Part shown: positions 35,345 through 43,236 of the stretch, piece after piece
How the letters are laid out: every line of letters starts with the position of its first letter
Position numbering within the stretch: the stretch's first letter is position 1
NCBI RefSeq assembly: GCF_030718995.1
Contig: NZ_CP132204.1
Coordinates: 4,278,001 to 4,342,000 of the forward strand
Reading direction: 5' to 3'
DNA from: Arthrobacter oryzae
GTDB taxonomy: Bacteria; Actinomycetota; Actinomycetes; Actinomycetales; Micrococcaceae
DNA: 64,000 nucleotides
Notes under the pieces: generated by a model
Told to the model about the DNA's origin: nothing
The model's input: only the letters and a program-made list of their open reading frames with translations
The model's database searches: none
Program-made: the position numbers and the translations under genes

Positions 35345-35722
35345 ATGACCACGAACGTTGTCGCTCAGCTCGCTGTAAAATCCCACGATGCTCCCGACGA
35401 AAAGCGCCGTCCCGACAAGACGGAAGTGGACCTTGTGTCCGTCGACGCCTACACCATCGGACGGTTCACCTTCGAGCCCGGCTGGCGGTGGTCCGAATGC
35501 ATCAAACCGGTGGTAAATACCGATTCCTGCCAGCTCAGCCACGTTGGTTACTGCGTTTCCGGCAGGCTCACCGTCCAGACCACCGACGGCAGCCAGATCA
35601 ACATCACCTCAGGTGATTCGTACAGCATCCCGCCGGGGCATGACGCATGGGTCGAAGGAGGGGAACCTTTTACCGGGATTGAGTTCGTCAGCGCCGCCGT
35701 GTTCGCCAAGGCCCCCGAATAG
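35345..35722 (+). CDS. Cupin domain protein
   Basis: A 125-residue single-domain cupin. The barrel is visible as YTIGRFTFEPGWRWSECIKP, VGYCVSGRLTVQTTDGSQ and ITSGDSYSIPPGHDAWVEGG; the second cupin motif keeps its His (PPGHD), while the first motif has no HxH pair. Function unknown. Start at ATG 35345 with GAGAGAG before it; an ATG at 35330 is also in frame. A hairpin follows at 35779. Confidence 0.83.
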   Translation: MTTNVVAQLAVKSHDAPDEKRRPDKTEVDLVSVDAYTIGRFTFEPGWRWSECIKPVVNTDSCQLSHVGYCVSGRLTVQTTDGSQINITSGDSYSIPPGHDAWVEGGEPFTGIEFVSAAVFAKAPE

Positions 35723-35778
35723 CCGGATACGGCACAGCCGGGTACGCCACCAACCGTCCGCCGTTGAAACATCAGGTC

Positions 35779-35806
35779 AGGCCCTGTCCCGTCCGGGACA
35801 GAGCCT
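35779..35806. terminator. Terminator hairpin after cupin gene
   Basis: AGGCCCTGTCCCG and CGGGACAGAGCCT pair with one mismatch around a two-base gap. It lies between the convergent cupin and DUF1918 genes. Confidence 0.65.
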
Positions 35807-35826
35807 GGCTTGCTGTACTGCTCACC

Positions 35827-36021
35827 TCACTGTGGCGGATGGATCCTGTCAATGACGAAATCACCGCCAGGAATCACGGTGGTTTCATGGCCGTCGTCGA
35901 AACGCACGACGTACGGCGGCGCTCCGTCAGCACCGTGGACCTCAATGATCTGGCCGTGGCGCTCCGCGGACCCGACCGTCTTGCCCCGGATTGTGATCCG
36001 GTCTCCCTGGGCTGCCTTCAT
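35827..36021 (-). CDS. DUF1918 domain small protein
   Basis: A 64-residue protein from ATG 36021: MKAAQGDRITIRGKTVGSAE followed by GQIIEVHGADGAPPYVVRFD and DGHETTVIPGGDFVID, the DUF1918 pattern (an SH3-like barrel). Common in actinobacteria, sometimes stress linked; role unknown. GGAGGTGATTGC precedes the ATG. The open frame to 36069 has no family resemblance upstream. Confidence 0.88.
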   Translation of the reverse strand: MKAAQGDRITIRGKTVGSAERHGQIIEVHGADGAPPYVVRFDDGHETTVIPGGDFVIDRIHPPQ

Positions 36022-36225
36022 GGCAATCACCTCCAAGACACCAGAGTACGAGTCTCTGCCCGGGGACAACAGGGCCGTTCCGCACTAGTGGCTCGGGCCG
36101 GCGAAGGCCGCGGCACCGATCGGCGCTCTGAGGGGCATCCCGTGGCATCTGGTGCTTGTGCGCGCTTGGCAGGAATATGGGAAGAGTACTGATGTCCCTG
36201 CCCCTGGGACTGAGGGGGAACTGCT

Positions 36226-36816
36226 ATGGCGGATGAGAAACCCACCAGCTGGTGGGCTACGCTGCCCGGTCTGCTGACTGCCGCCGCGGCCGTGATTACA
36301 GCTGTCACGGGGCTGCTGCTTGGGCTGGGGCAACTCGGATTGTTCGACGCCGGCCGGCCCGCCGCTTCGACGGCGAGCGCTTCCTCAACTACTGCGGGCG
36401 CAGCACAGCCGGGCAGCACCGTCCGGCCGACCGGCGTCCCATCCGCCACCGGCGACGGTGCAGGATGGACGGTAGCCTTGCCGGCCGAGCGGAAGTTCAG
36501 GGCGGGCGACGTCGAGTATGAGATTCTCGGAGCCGGCGTGCGTCCCGACGTCTCCGGCCAGGTCGCGCTGACGGTGGCACTCAGGTGCACCAACCACGGC
36601 CGGTATGACATCAACTTCTGGGACTCTACGTTCAGGCTGAATGCGGACGGAATCAGCCATTCCCCCGATTCCGGCCTGAACGAGCTCGTGGCAGGCGATT
36701 CAAGCAAATCGGGCGACGTACGCTTCATTCTTCCGGCGGATACGCGCGAAGCCCTCCTTCGCATCAAATTCGTACAAGGCGAGAGCACGGCTCAGCTCGC
36801 CATATCCCCGCCGTGA
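36226..36816 (+). CDS. Membrane-anchored protein with DUF4352-like beta domain
   Basis: A 196-residue protein of unknown function. An N-terminal helix (LPGLLTAAAAVITAVTGLLL, about residues 13-33) is followed by a low-complexity Ser/Thr/Ala linker and a C-terminal beta-rich domain (FRAGDVEYEILGAGVRPD, ALTVALRCTNHGRYDINFWD, RFILPADTREALLRIKF). This layout is like DUF4352 or telomere-factor-like immunoglobulin folds. It ends before a hairpin shared with the convergent NlpC/P60 gene. Confidence 0.7.
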   Translation: MADEKPTSWWATLPGLLTAAAAVITAVTGLLLGLGQLGLFDAGRPAASTASASSTTAGAAQPGSTVRPTGVPSATGDGAGWTVALPAERKFRAGDVEYEILGAGVRPDVSGQVALTVALRCTNHGRYDINFWDSTFRLNADGISHSPDSGLNELVAGDSSKSGDVRFILPADTREALLRIKFVQGESTAQLAISPP

Positions 36817-36872
36817 GGCAACCTGCCGTGAAGCGCCGGGCAGCTTCACAGCGAGCCGGCGGCCACGCGGAA

Positions 36873-36913
36873 GGCCGGCGACCTGCTGCCCCCAAGGCAG
36901 CTGATCGCCGGCC
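36873..36913. terminator. Hairpin between convergent genes
   Basis: GGCCGGCGA pairs with TCGCCGGCC, with an inner GCTGCC/GGCAGC stem. It lies between the gene at 36226 and the NlpC/P60 gene and may act on both strands. Confidence 0.6.
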
Positions 36914-36932
36914 GACCGGCAGGGCCTGAAGG

Positions 36933-37703
36933 CTAGGCTCCGGCGCGGACGAACGTCACGCCGCCGGTGGCCGTGAGCCAGGACAGCGGGTGCTTGACCG
37001 TGGCGTTGACGCCGTTCATTCCGCCGCTGATCACCTGGCCGTCGCCAATGTAAATGCCCACATGGCCGGATTGCACCACCATGTCGCCGGGCTGCGGTTC
37101 GCCCACTACCGAGCCGTAGTTCATGAACTGCATCGGGGCCAGGTCGCCCACGGGAATGCCCGCTGAGCCGAGGGCCTTTTCCACCATTGCGGTGCAGTCC
37201 TGGGTGATTCCCAGCTGCGCGTACGCAGCGGAAACCATGGCGGCATTGACACCGCCGGCAGCAGGCGCCGGCGCAGGGGCGGGTGCCGCCGCCTGGACCT
37301 GGACGGAAACCGCTGGCGCAGCAGGGGCCGGGGCGGCCGGCGCGGGAGTGGCCTCCGCCGGAGCAGCCACCTCCACCGGAGCGGCCTCTTCGACCGGCGC
37401 CTCCACCGGAGCGGGCGTGGTGCTGACATCAGGCCGCTCGAAGCTGATCCTGACATGCGAGTCAGCGCTGAGCGGGGCGCCCACCTGGGCCGTGGCATCC
37501 AGGGCGGAGGCCGGAGCGGTGTCTCGTTCCGCGGGGGCATCGGCCGCCTGGGCAGCCCCGGTGCCGGAAAGGACCAGGCCCGAAGCGGCCGCCAGGACCG
37601 CAGCCCGGCGTCCCGCGCGGATCCTCCCTCCGGCAGGTGTGGACCCCGGGCGCCCGGCGGGCGCGGTGGACCGGTGATGGTCGGGCAGATTGCGTGAAGA
37701 CAT
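36933..37703 (-). CDS. Secreted NlpC/P60-like peptidoglycan hydrolase
   Basis: A 256-residue exported hydrolase. It has a long N-region, a twin-Arg-containing signal (RRAAVLAAASGLVLSGTGAA, cleavage near AQA), a Pro/Ala/Val-rich wall-spanning linker (about residues 75-150) and a C-terminal NlpC/P60 domain with catalytic Cys in QDCTAMVEKAL and His in SGHVGIYIGDG. Likely cleaves peptide stems during growth. Start is ATG 37703: the longer open frame to 37775 runs through the c-di-AMP riboswitch. GGGAGAGG at the aptamer's 3' edge is the ribosome-binding site. Confidence 0.88.
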   Translation of the reverse strand: MSSRNLPDHHRSTAPAGRPGSTPAGGRIRAGRRAAVLAAASGLVLSGTGAAQAADAPAERDTAPASALDATAQVGAPLSADSHVRISFERPDVSTTPAPVEAPVEEAAPVEVAAPAEATPAPAAPAPAAPAVSVQVQAAAPAPAPAPAAGGVNAAMVSAAYAQLGITQDCTAMVEKALGSAGIPVGDLAPMQFMNYGSVVGEPQPGDMVVQSGHVGIYIGDGQVISGGMNGVNATVKHPLSWLTATGGVTFVRAGA

Positions 37704-37710
37704 GAAGTGA

Positions 37711-37856
37711 CCTCTCCCGATGCCTGCGAGGTTAGCTGTCGGATTCGGATGGGAGACACCCGGCCGCAGTGGCATTCCGCGTTGCGGAAGCGTGCGGCTT
37801 CACCCCGAAGACCTGCACAAAGTCAGGTCAAAAGTGGTTTCCCCGTCCCTGCCGAA
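37711..37856 (-). ncRNA. Cyclic di-AMP riboswitch (ydaO/yuaA class)
   Basis: On the minus strand just before the NlpC/P60 ATG, the leader has hallmark ydaO segments in order: ACGGGGAAACCAC, CTTCGGGGTGAAGCCGC, CGGGTGTCTCCCATCCGAAT and CCGACAGCTAACCTCGCAGG, ending GCATCGGGAGAGG. Ligand-binding turns CAGCTAACCTCG and GGGGAA are conserved in the class. Known ydaO riboswitches switch expression off on binding c-di-AMP and often control cell-wall hydrolases in actinobacteria. Here the ribosome-binding site GGGAGAGG overlaps the terminal aptamer strand, so translation control is possible. Confidence 0.88.
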
Positions 37857-38133
37857 TGGTTTTCGATTGGATCCCGGGCTGCGGCAGGGTTAGGCAATCC
37901 GCCCGGGAGTGCCGGTATCTGGGACAACAGGCACCGTTCCACCGTACGCGGGCGGCGCACCGCATGTCACATTCAGGTAACAGCACAGCCCGGCGCGGCG
38001 CCCGGCCGCCCCTGCAGGCAGCGGCGGTGTACTCGGGTGTTCCGTCCGTCAAAGTCGAGTGTTTTCCCCGGGTGCGGTGAGGCGTAGTCTACGTGCATGT
38101 TCTTGCGGGGGGACTCACACGCTTGGAGGCATC

Positions 38134-39654
38134 ATGCGTTGGTCGAATCGCCCTGTCCGCAATTATCCGCGCCATGTGGCTGATCCCCCGGAAGCCTCTC
38201 CCGGAGGCTGGCGCGGCCGGCGCTGGACGGCGGTCCTGGGCGCGCTCCTGCTCGCCGCGGGTACCGTGGTGGGTGTGGCCGGCACGTCACGGGCTGCGGA
38301 ACCAACCATTGTCAGCCTGACATTCGACGACGGCCTCGGCAGCCAGCTCGCCGCCGAGCAGGTCCTGAAAGCCCACGGGCTGGTGGGGACGTTCTTTATC
38401 ACTACCTCCTTCATCGGTTCGTCCGGATTCCTCACCCAGGCGAACCTGCAGGCCTTCGCCGCCGACGGCAACGAGATCGCGGGCCACAGCGTGACCCACC
38501 CGGATATGACAACACTCAGCGCTGCAGCCGCCCGCGCGGAGGCGTGTAACAGCAAATCGACGTTGCAAGATTGGGGCTTCAACGTCACCAGCTTTGCGTA
38601 TCCGTTTGCGGCGGAGAATGCGACCGCCCAATCAGCCGTCCGCGACTGCGGATACACCAGTTCCAGGGGCCTCGGCGACCTGCGGTCCCCGGCCAGCTGC
38701 GCCTCCTGCCCCGTTGCGGAAACGCTGCCTCCGCAGAATCCCATGGTGACCAGGGCGCCGGACCAGGTGGCCAGCACCTGGAGCCTGGCAGACCTGCAAA
38801 ACACGGTCACCAACGCGGAGACCACGGGCGGCTGGCTGCAGCTAACCTTCCACGAAATTGCCAACGGCACGGACCCGTCCCTGTCCATCAGTCCGGCTGT
38901 GTTCGAATCCTTCGTCACGTGGCTGGCTGCGCGTACGGCAAACGGTACGACGTCGGTCCGGACAGTGGCGCAAGCCATGGGCCAGTCCCCCGTGACGTCC
39001 CCGCCGCCGCCGTCACCGTCCCCGTCTCCATCCCCCTCACCGTCCCCATCCCCATCCCCCTCACCCTCGCCGTCGCCAATCTCTTTCGTTGACGTCCCGC
39101 CCGGCTCGCAGCTCTACACAGAGGTCAGCTGGATGGCCAACCAGGGAATCAGCAACGGCTGGTACGAAAGTGACGGTACCCGCACGTTCCGTCCCGGAGT
39201 TGCCGCCAGCAGAGACATGATGGCGGCGTTCTTCTATCGGCTGGCCGGGAGCCCTGCCTATACGCCGGCAGGTTCCCCGTTTGCGGATGTCACGCCGGAG
39301 ACCCCCTTCTACAAGGAGATCCTGTGGCTCGCCTCCCAGGGAATCACCAACGGCTGGGCCGAAGCCAACGGCACCAGGACCTTCAGGCCAACAGTGGCCG
39401 TCAACCGGGACCAGGTCGCGGCCTTTATTTACCGTTTCGCCGGAAACCCCGCCTACACACCAACAGCGCCTCCGTTTACGGATATCTCAACGCAAAACGC
39501 CTTTTACACCGAGGTCGCATGGATGTCATCCCAGGGAATCTCCTACGGCTGGGCGGAACCGGACGGCACCAGGACCTTCCGGCCGGGATTGCCCGTGAAC
39601 CGGGATCAGGTGGCCGCATTCCTTTACCGCTACAAGACCGCTTTTCCAGACTAG
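38134..39654 (+). CDS. Polysaccharide deacetylase with three SLH-like repeats
   Basis: A 506-residue secreted enzyme. After an export signal (WTAVLGALLLAAGTVVGVAG, ending near SRA) comes a NodB deacetylase domain: SLTFDDGLGSQ (metal Asp), GHSVTHPDM (HxxxH metal ligands) and FAYPFAAEN. A Ser-Pro repeat linker of about 30 residues (near 288-317) leads to three repeats of about 65 residues (from 318) beginning FVDVPP, FADVTP and FTDIST, each with QGI..GW, GTRTFRP and a RDxxAAF motif. These are SLH-like and should hold it at the cell surface. Start at ATG 38134 after GGAGG. Confidence 0.9.
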   Translation: MRWSNRPVRNYPRHVADPPEASPGGWRGRRWTAVLGALLLAAGTVVGVAGTSRAAEPTIVSLTFDDGLGSQLAAEQVLKAHGLVGTFFITTSFIGSSGFLTQANLQAFAADGNEIAGHSVTHPDMTTLSAAAARAEACNSKSTLQDWGFNVTSFAYPFAAENATAQSAVRDCGYTSSRGLGDLRSPASCASCPVAETLPPQNPMVTRAPDQVASTWSLADLQNTVTNAETTGGWLQLTFHEIANGTDPSLSISPAVFESFVTWLAARTANGTTSVRTVAQAMGQSPVTSPPPPSPSPSPSPSPSPSPSPSPSPSPISFVDVPPGSQLYTEVSWMANQGISNGWYESDGTRTFRPGVAASRDMMAAFFYRLAGSPAYTPAGSPFADVTPETPFYKEILWLASQGITNGWAEANGTRTFRPTVAVNRDQVAAFIYRFAGNPAYTPTAPPFTDISTQNAFYTEVAWMSSQGISYGWAEPDGTRTFRPGLPVNRDQVAAFLYRYKTAFPD

Positions 39655-39681
39655 GTACACAGGATGAAGCGGACTCCGTAG

Positions 39682-39936
39682 ATGCATAACTACTGCGTGG
39701 CCATCTGCCAGCTGAGCGAGCAGCCGCAGGAGGATTTCGACGTCAACACGGAGCTCCTGGTCCTCGAGGGCAAGGAGCTCCATGTGGCGACGTGGGACGC
39801 GGAACCGCGGGACGGCGGCTTTGATGTCCTGGTCCTCAACGAGCGTGTCAGCGCCCTGGGATTCATGGTGGTCACCGACTGGGAGTTCCTGGAAGGCAGG
39901 GCTTACGCGGTGGTGGAGCGGCGCGCCGGCGGCTGA
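39682..39936 (+). CDS. Hypothetical protein
   Basis: An 84-residue acidic protein (MHNYCVAICQLSEQPQED) with two predicted beta-rich halves and no signal peptide. I do not recognise the family. It is 27 bp after the deacetylase gene on the same strand and overlaps the 3' end of the convergent AlkD-like gene by 34 bp. Confidence 0.6.
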   Translation: MHNYCVAICQLSEQPQEDFDVNTELLVLEGKELHVATWDAEPRDGGFDVLVLNERVSALGFMVVTDWEFLEGRAYAVVERRAGG

Positions 39937-40439
39937 GGCCCTGCCTGCCGCGAGAGTGCGGCAGCCCGCCTCAGCCACGGATCAGGATCCCGCGCCCAGC
40001 GGTCCAGCACAACGTCAGCCCGCGTGCCCGCCGGCCCTTCGAGCGCTGCGATGAGGGGACGGACGACGTCGGCGGCCAGCGGGTCCACCAGCTCACCCAG
40101 CTGCGCCTCCCGCACAAAGCCCTCGATCCGCGTGAGGTCGGAGTTGTTGAGAACGGCCACCCGGGACTGCAGCAGCACCACCGCGGCCAGGCGCCGTTCG
40201 AACACGGGGACCGACCAGAGCTCCGTGCTGAGGGCAGTGATGTCATCATGTCCGAGGCCACGGTGGCGGCGCAGCATGTCGCGGATGGTTCCCCGCACCG
40301 CACCCACTGACGCGCCATAGTACTGATGCCGTTCGCCCAGCCGGGCTTGTGCCTCTTCTGCCCTGAGCCAGGAACTCTCCCGCTGCAGCGCGGCATCCAC
40401 GAAGTCACAGGCATCCGTCACCCGTCCATTCTGTCGCAC
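39903..40439 (-). CDS. DNA alkylation repair protein AlkD-like, C-terminally short
   Basis: HEAT-repeat DNA glycosylase family that removes bulky alkyl bases. Conserved blocks: GASVGAVRGTIRDMLRRHRG, LWSVPVFERRLAAVVLLQSR, VDPLAADVVRPLI and VLDRWARDPDPWLRRAAALS. The family is usually about 230 residues; here translation stops shortly after RRAAALS with a novel tail (RQAGPQPPARRSTTA), so the last two helices are missing. The ATG at 40439 or a GTG at 40421 (MTDACDF) may be the start. The tail is antisense to the convergent gene at 39682. Whether it is active is doubtful. Confidence 0.82.
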   Translation of the reverse strand: MRQNGRVTDACDFVDAALQRESSWLRAEEAQARLGERHQYYGASVGAVRGTIRDMLRRHRGLGHDDITALSTELWSVPVFERRLAAVVLLQSRVAVLNNSDLTRIEGFVREAQLGELVDPLAADVVRPLIAALEGPAGTRADVVLDRWARDPDPWLRRAAALSRQAGPQPPARRSTTA

Positions 40440-40464
40440 GAATCAACGTGAGACACTCAGTCCC

Positions 40465-41496
40465 ATGCGTGAACTGGTCGTCCTTGGCACCGCCTCGCAG
40501 GTTCCCACGCGGAGCCGCAATCACAACGGGTACTTTCTTCGTTGGAACGAAGAGGGCTTGCTCTTCGACCCGGGCGAAGGCACGCAGCGGCAGATGATCC
40601 ACGCGGGCGTCCCGGCCAGCCGGATCACGCGGATCTGCCTGACGCATGTTCACGGGGACCACTGCTTTGGGCTTCCGGGGGTGCTGTCGCGCATGGTCCT
40701 CGACGGGGTGCAGCACCCGGTGGACCTGCATTTTCCGGCCTCTGGTGCGGAGGTGGTCCGCGCCCTTGTGTCCCTCGCCTCCCCCGGCCTTGACCTGCGG
40801 CTGCTCCCGCACGGCGCCGCCGGTGCGATCGCTCCCGGCCTGGAGGTGAGGCCGTTGCGGCATCGCATCGAGACGTTTGGCTACCGGCTGGCCGAGCCGG
40901 AGGGCCGTACATTCCTGCCGGACCGCCTCGCAGCGGCCGGGATTGCCGGTCCGGAGGTTACACGGCTGCAGCGGGAGGGGTCTGTGCGCGGGGTCCGGCT
41001 GGAGGACGTGAGCATGCCCCGGCCAGGGCAGAGTTTCGCCTTTGTCATGGATACCGCCGAATGTGACGGCGCAGGTGAACTGGCCGACGGCGTGGACCTC
41101 CTCGTGGCGGAGTCGACGTTCAGCGACGACGACGCCGGGCTGGCGGCCCGCTATCTTCACCTCACCGCCGGGCAGGCGGGTGCGCTGGCGGCCACCGCCG
41201 GGGCCGGAACGCTCGTGCTCACCCATTTCTCATCCCGGTACAGTGACGTCGGTGTCCTGGCCGGCCAGGCGGTCGCCCGCTCCGGCGGGGCCGCCGTCGT
41301 CGCCGCGCAGGACCTGGACAGGATTCCGCTGCCCCGGCGGCAGCGGGCCTACGGAGTGACAGCCGGGATCCCGCGCCCGGCCAGTCCGCTGTCAGTAGAC
41401 GAAGATGTCGATCCAGGCACGGTTGTGGGCATGGAGCAGGACCAGGAACAGCACAAAGTCGAACAGCAGGTGGACGGCCACGATGTAGGACAGTGA
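40465..41496 (+). CDS. rnz: Ribonuclease Z (tRNA 3' processing), MBL fold
   Basis: Endonuclease that trims tRNA 3' ends. The 343-residue protein has the metallo-beta-lactamase motif THVHGDHCFG near residues 60-70, FVMDTAECDG with a conserved Asp, ESTFSDDDAG, and THFSSRY with the third His. An RNase Z normally ends near IPLPRRQR; here another 37 or so residues follow and read antisense through the end of the CPBP gene, so the normal stop may have been lost. No frameshift is visible in the body of the protein. Confidence 0.9.
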   Translation: MRELVVLGTASQVPTRSRNHNGYFLRWNEEGLLFDPGEGTQRQMIHAGVPASRITRICLTHVHGDHCFGLPGVLSRMVLDGVQHPVDLHFPASGAEVVRALVSLASPGLDLRLLPHGAAGAIAPGLEVRPLRHRIETFGYRLAEPEGRTFLPDRLAAAGIAGPEVTRLQREGSVRGVRLEDVSMPRPGQSFAFVMDTAECDGAGELADGVDLLVAESTFSDDDAGLAARYLHLTAGQAGALAATAGAGTLVLTHFSSRYSDVGVLAGQAVARSGGAAVVAAQDLDRIPLPRRQRAYGVTAGIPRPASPLSVDEDVDPGTVVGMEQDQEQHKVEQQVDGHDVGQ

Positions 41497-42231
41497 CTTG
41501 GTCCGCGTGAAGATGTACGCCTGGAGCAGGGCGAAGGGAAAGATGAAGACCGGCGCCCAGGCGTGGAAGCCCAGTTCCCACAGGAACGATGTAAAGAGAA
41601 CGGCCTGCAGCAGGTTCGCCTGACCCAGCGGCAGGTGCCGGCGCAGAAGTGCGAAGACCGTGCAGATGAAGAACAGCTCATCCCAGATGCCCAGGGCATT
41701 GGTGCCCAGGAAGAGACGGAAGATCCCCTCGGGGTCGGAGACTGCGGGCCAGTTGTTGTACACCCCGGTATTGACCATGTACGCCGGGAGCAGTGCGTAG
41801 CCCATGACCACCACGGCGGCCAGGTACCACTTCTCTGCCCTCGTCCACGGGTGCCCGGTCAGCACGGGAAACCTGACACCGTGGTCCTTGAACACAAACC
41901 GCGACATCGTGTAGGGCACTCCCACGGCAAGGATCATTGCCGTGCCCATGACAAGCATGTGTTCCGTACTGATGTCGGTGGTGATGGGAACGAGGCTGAT
42001 GGCCACGAGCCCGGCGGCGATCAGGGCCAGGTCGCGCAACAGTGCCCGGTCGATGAAACCTGCCAGTGCCAACGCAACGGCCAGCAGGCCGTAGCCGGGG
42101 ATCCGCTCTTCCAGGACGAAGAGCACAAAGCCGGAAAGCGACACGAGTGCCGCAGGAAGCAGCTTCAGGGACACGGCATTGCGGACACTGACCCCTGCTC
42201 CGGAGCCGGTTCCGAGCGCACGATCAGACAT
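41392..42231 (-). CDS. CPBP-like intramembrane protein
   Basis: A 279-residue polytopic membrane protein with about eight hydrophobic segments. The C-terminal half resembles CPBP (Rce1/CAAX-like) proteins: WDELFFICTVFALLRR, LLQAVLFTSFLWELGFHAW and LSYIVAVHLLFDF. The usual EExxxR of motif 1 is altered to DELFFI, so protease activity is uncertain. Start ATG 42231 (MSDRALGTG) overlaps the stop of the dienelactone hydrolase gene by 8 bp; the longer frame is antisense. It overlaps the 3' end of rnz by 105 bp. Confidence 0.78.
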   Translation of the reverse strand: MSDRALGTGSGAGVSVRNAVSLKLLPAALVSLSGFVLFVLEERIPGYGLLAVALALAGFIDRALLRDLALIAAGLVAISLVPITTDISTEHMLVMGTAMILAVGVPYTMSRFVFKDHGVRFPVLTGHPWTRAEKWYLAAVVVMGYALLPAYMVNTGVYNNWPAVSDPEGIFRLFLGTNALGIWDELFFICTVFALLRRHLPLGQANLLQAVLFTSFLWELGFHAWAPVFIFPFALLQAYIFTRTKSLSYIVAVHLLFDFVLFLVLLHAHNRAWIDIFVY

Positions 42232-43207
42232 ACCTGCCGAACCAATCCAGCGTGTGGTTCCACGCAACGTTGGCCTGCGCCTCCTTATAGCGCTCGCCGA
42301 TGTCATTGTGGAACGCATGGTCGACGCCGGGATACACCTTGAGCTCGTGGCGGACGTCGGTATCAGCCAGGGCATCGCGGAACGCCGGCAGCGCTCCGGT
42401 GATCCGCTCGTCCAGTTCGGCGTAGACGCCCAGGACAGCCGGTTTGATGGCGGCGACCTTCGCCAGGTCCGGAGCCGGTCCGTAGAACGCCGATGTGGCC
42501 TTCAGCCCGGACAGTTCCGTCGCGGCCTGCCAGGTGATGCCGCCGCCGAAGCAGTAGCCCGTCATGGCAATACGCCCGGAGTCGACGAAATCCTGCGAGT
42601 TCAGGTAGTCGAAGGCTGCCGCGAAATCGGAGACGTGGCGCTGCGCTCCGGCCTTGGTCAGTGCGCCGGGAACCGCGTCCCGGTCCAGGCTTGCCGTTCC
42701 GCCCTCCCTGCTCAGCAGGTCCAGCGCCAGGGCCGCATAGCCGGCTTTGGCGAAGCGCCGCGCCACGTCCTGGATGTGCGGTGTCAGCCCGCGGTTTTCG
42801 TGGCAGATGAGCACAGCGGGTCCGGCCTCGTCCCCGTCCGGCCGGGCCAGGTAAGCGCTGATATCAGTGCCGCCGGACGGGAATTGCACCGTTGCGGTGA
42901 CCAGGCCGGGCGCGCCCTCGGGAACGGACAGGGGGCTCTTGGCGCCGGGTACTGCGCCTGCGGGGGTTCCGGAAGCGGTGCCGGCCGAAGACCCGGACGG
43001 AGTGGGCGTCGGCATGGGGTCGGTGCTGCGCGGCAGTTCCTGGGGTGTACAGCCGACCAGCGCCATGGCGGCCGCGGCGGCGGCCATGCTGCCGGTGATG
43101 AACGCCACCCTGCGCGTTAACGTGTGCCGGCTCATGGCACCGGCACGGTAGTCGTCGAAGAATTCCTCAATCAGGTATTTCTCAAACTTGCCAAGCTGCT
43201 GCGTCAT
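42224..43207 (-). CDS. Dienelactone hydrolase family protein (Tat-type lipoprotein)
   Basis: A 327-residue alpha/beta hydrolase. The N-terminus keeps a pre-signal segment (MTQQLGKFEKYLIEEFFDDY) and then a twin-Arg-like HTLTRRVAF, a hydrophobic core and the lipobox ALVGC, followed by a Pro/Ser linker. The catalytic Cys is in MTGYCFGGGITW and His in DHAFHNDIGE; Asp is in GVYAELDERI or nearby. The family hydrolyses dienelactones and other esters; the substrate here is unknown. Overlaps the CPBP gene, and lies 29 bp after the ABC ATPase gene on the same strand. Confidence 0.88.
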   Translation of the reverse strand: MTQQLGKFEKYLIEEFFDDYRAGAMSRHTLTRRVAFITGSMAAAAAAMALVGCTPQELPRSTDPMPTPTPSGSSAGTASGTPAGAVPGAKSPLSVPEGAPGLVTATVQFPSGGTDISAYLARPDGDEAGPAVLICHENRGLTPHIQDVARRFAKAGYAALALDLLSREGGTASLDRDAVPGALTKAGAQRHVSDFAAAFDYLNSQDFVDSGRIAMTGYCFGGGITWQAATELSGLKATSAFYGPAPDLAKVAAIKPAVLGVYAELDERITGALPAFRDALADTDVRHELKVYPGVDHAFHNDIGERYKEAQANVAWNHTLDWFGRYV

Positions 43208-43236
43208 GGCGGGTCTCCTGCCGTTTACTCAATAGC

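Noticed and set aside
39001..39075. Short tandem repeat in DNA (TCCCC and similar units)
   Set aside because: It encodes the Ser-Pro linker of the deacetylase and is explained by protein composition.
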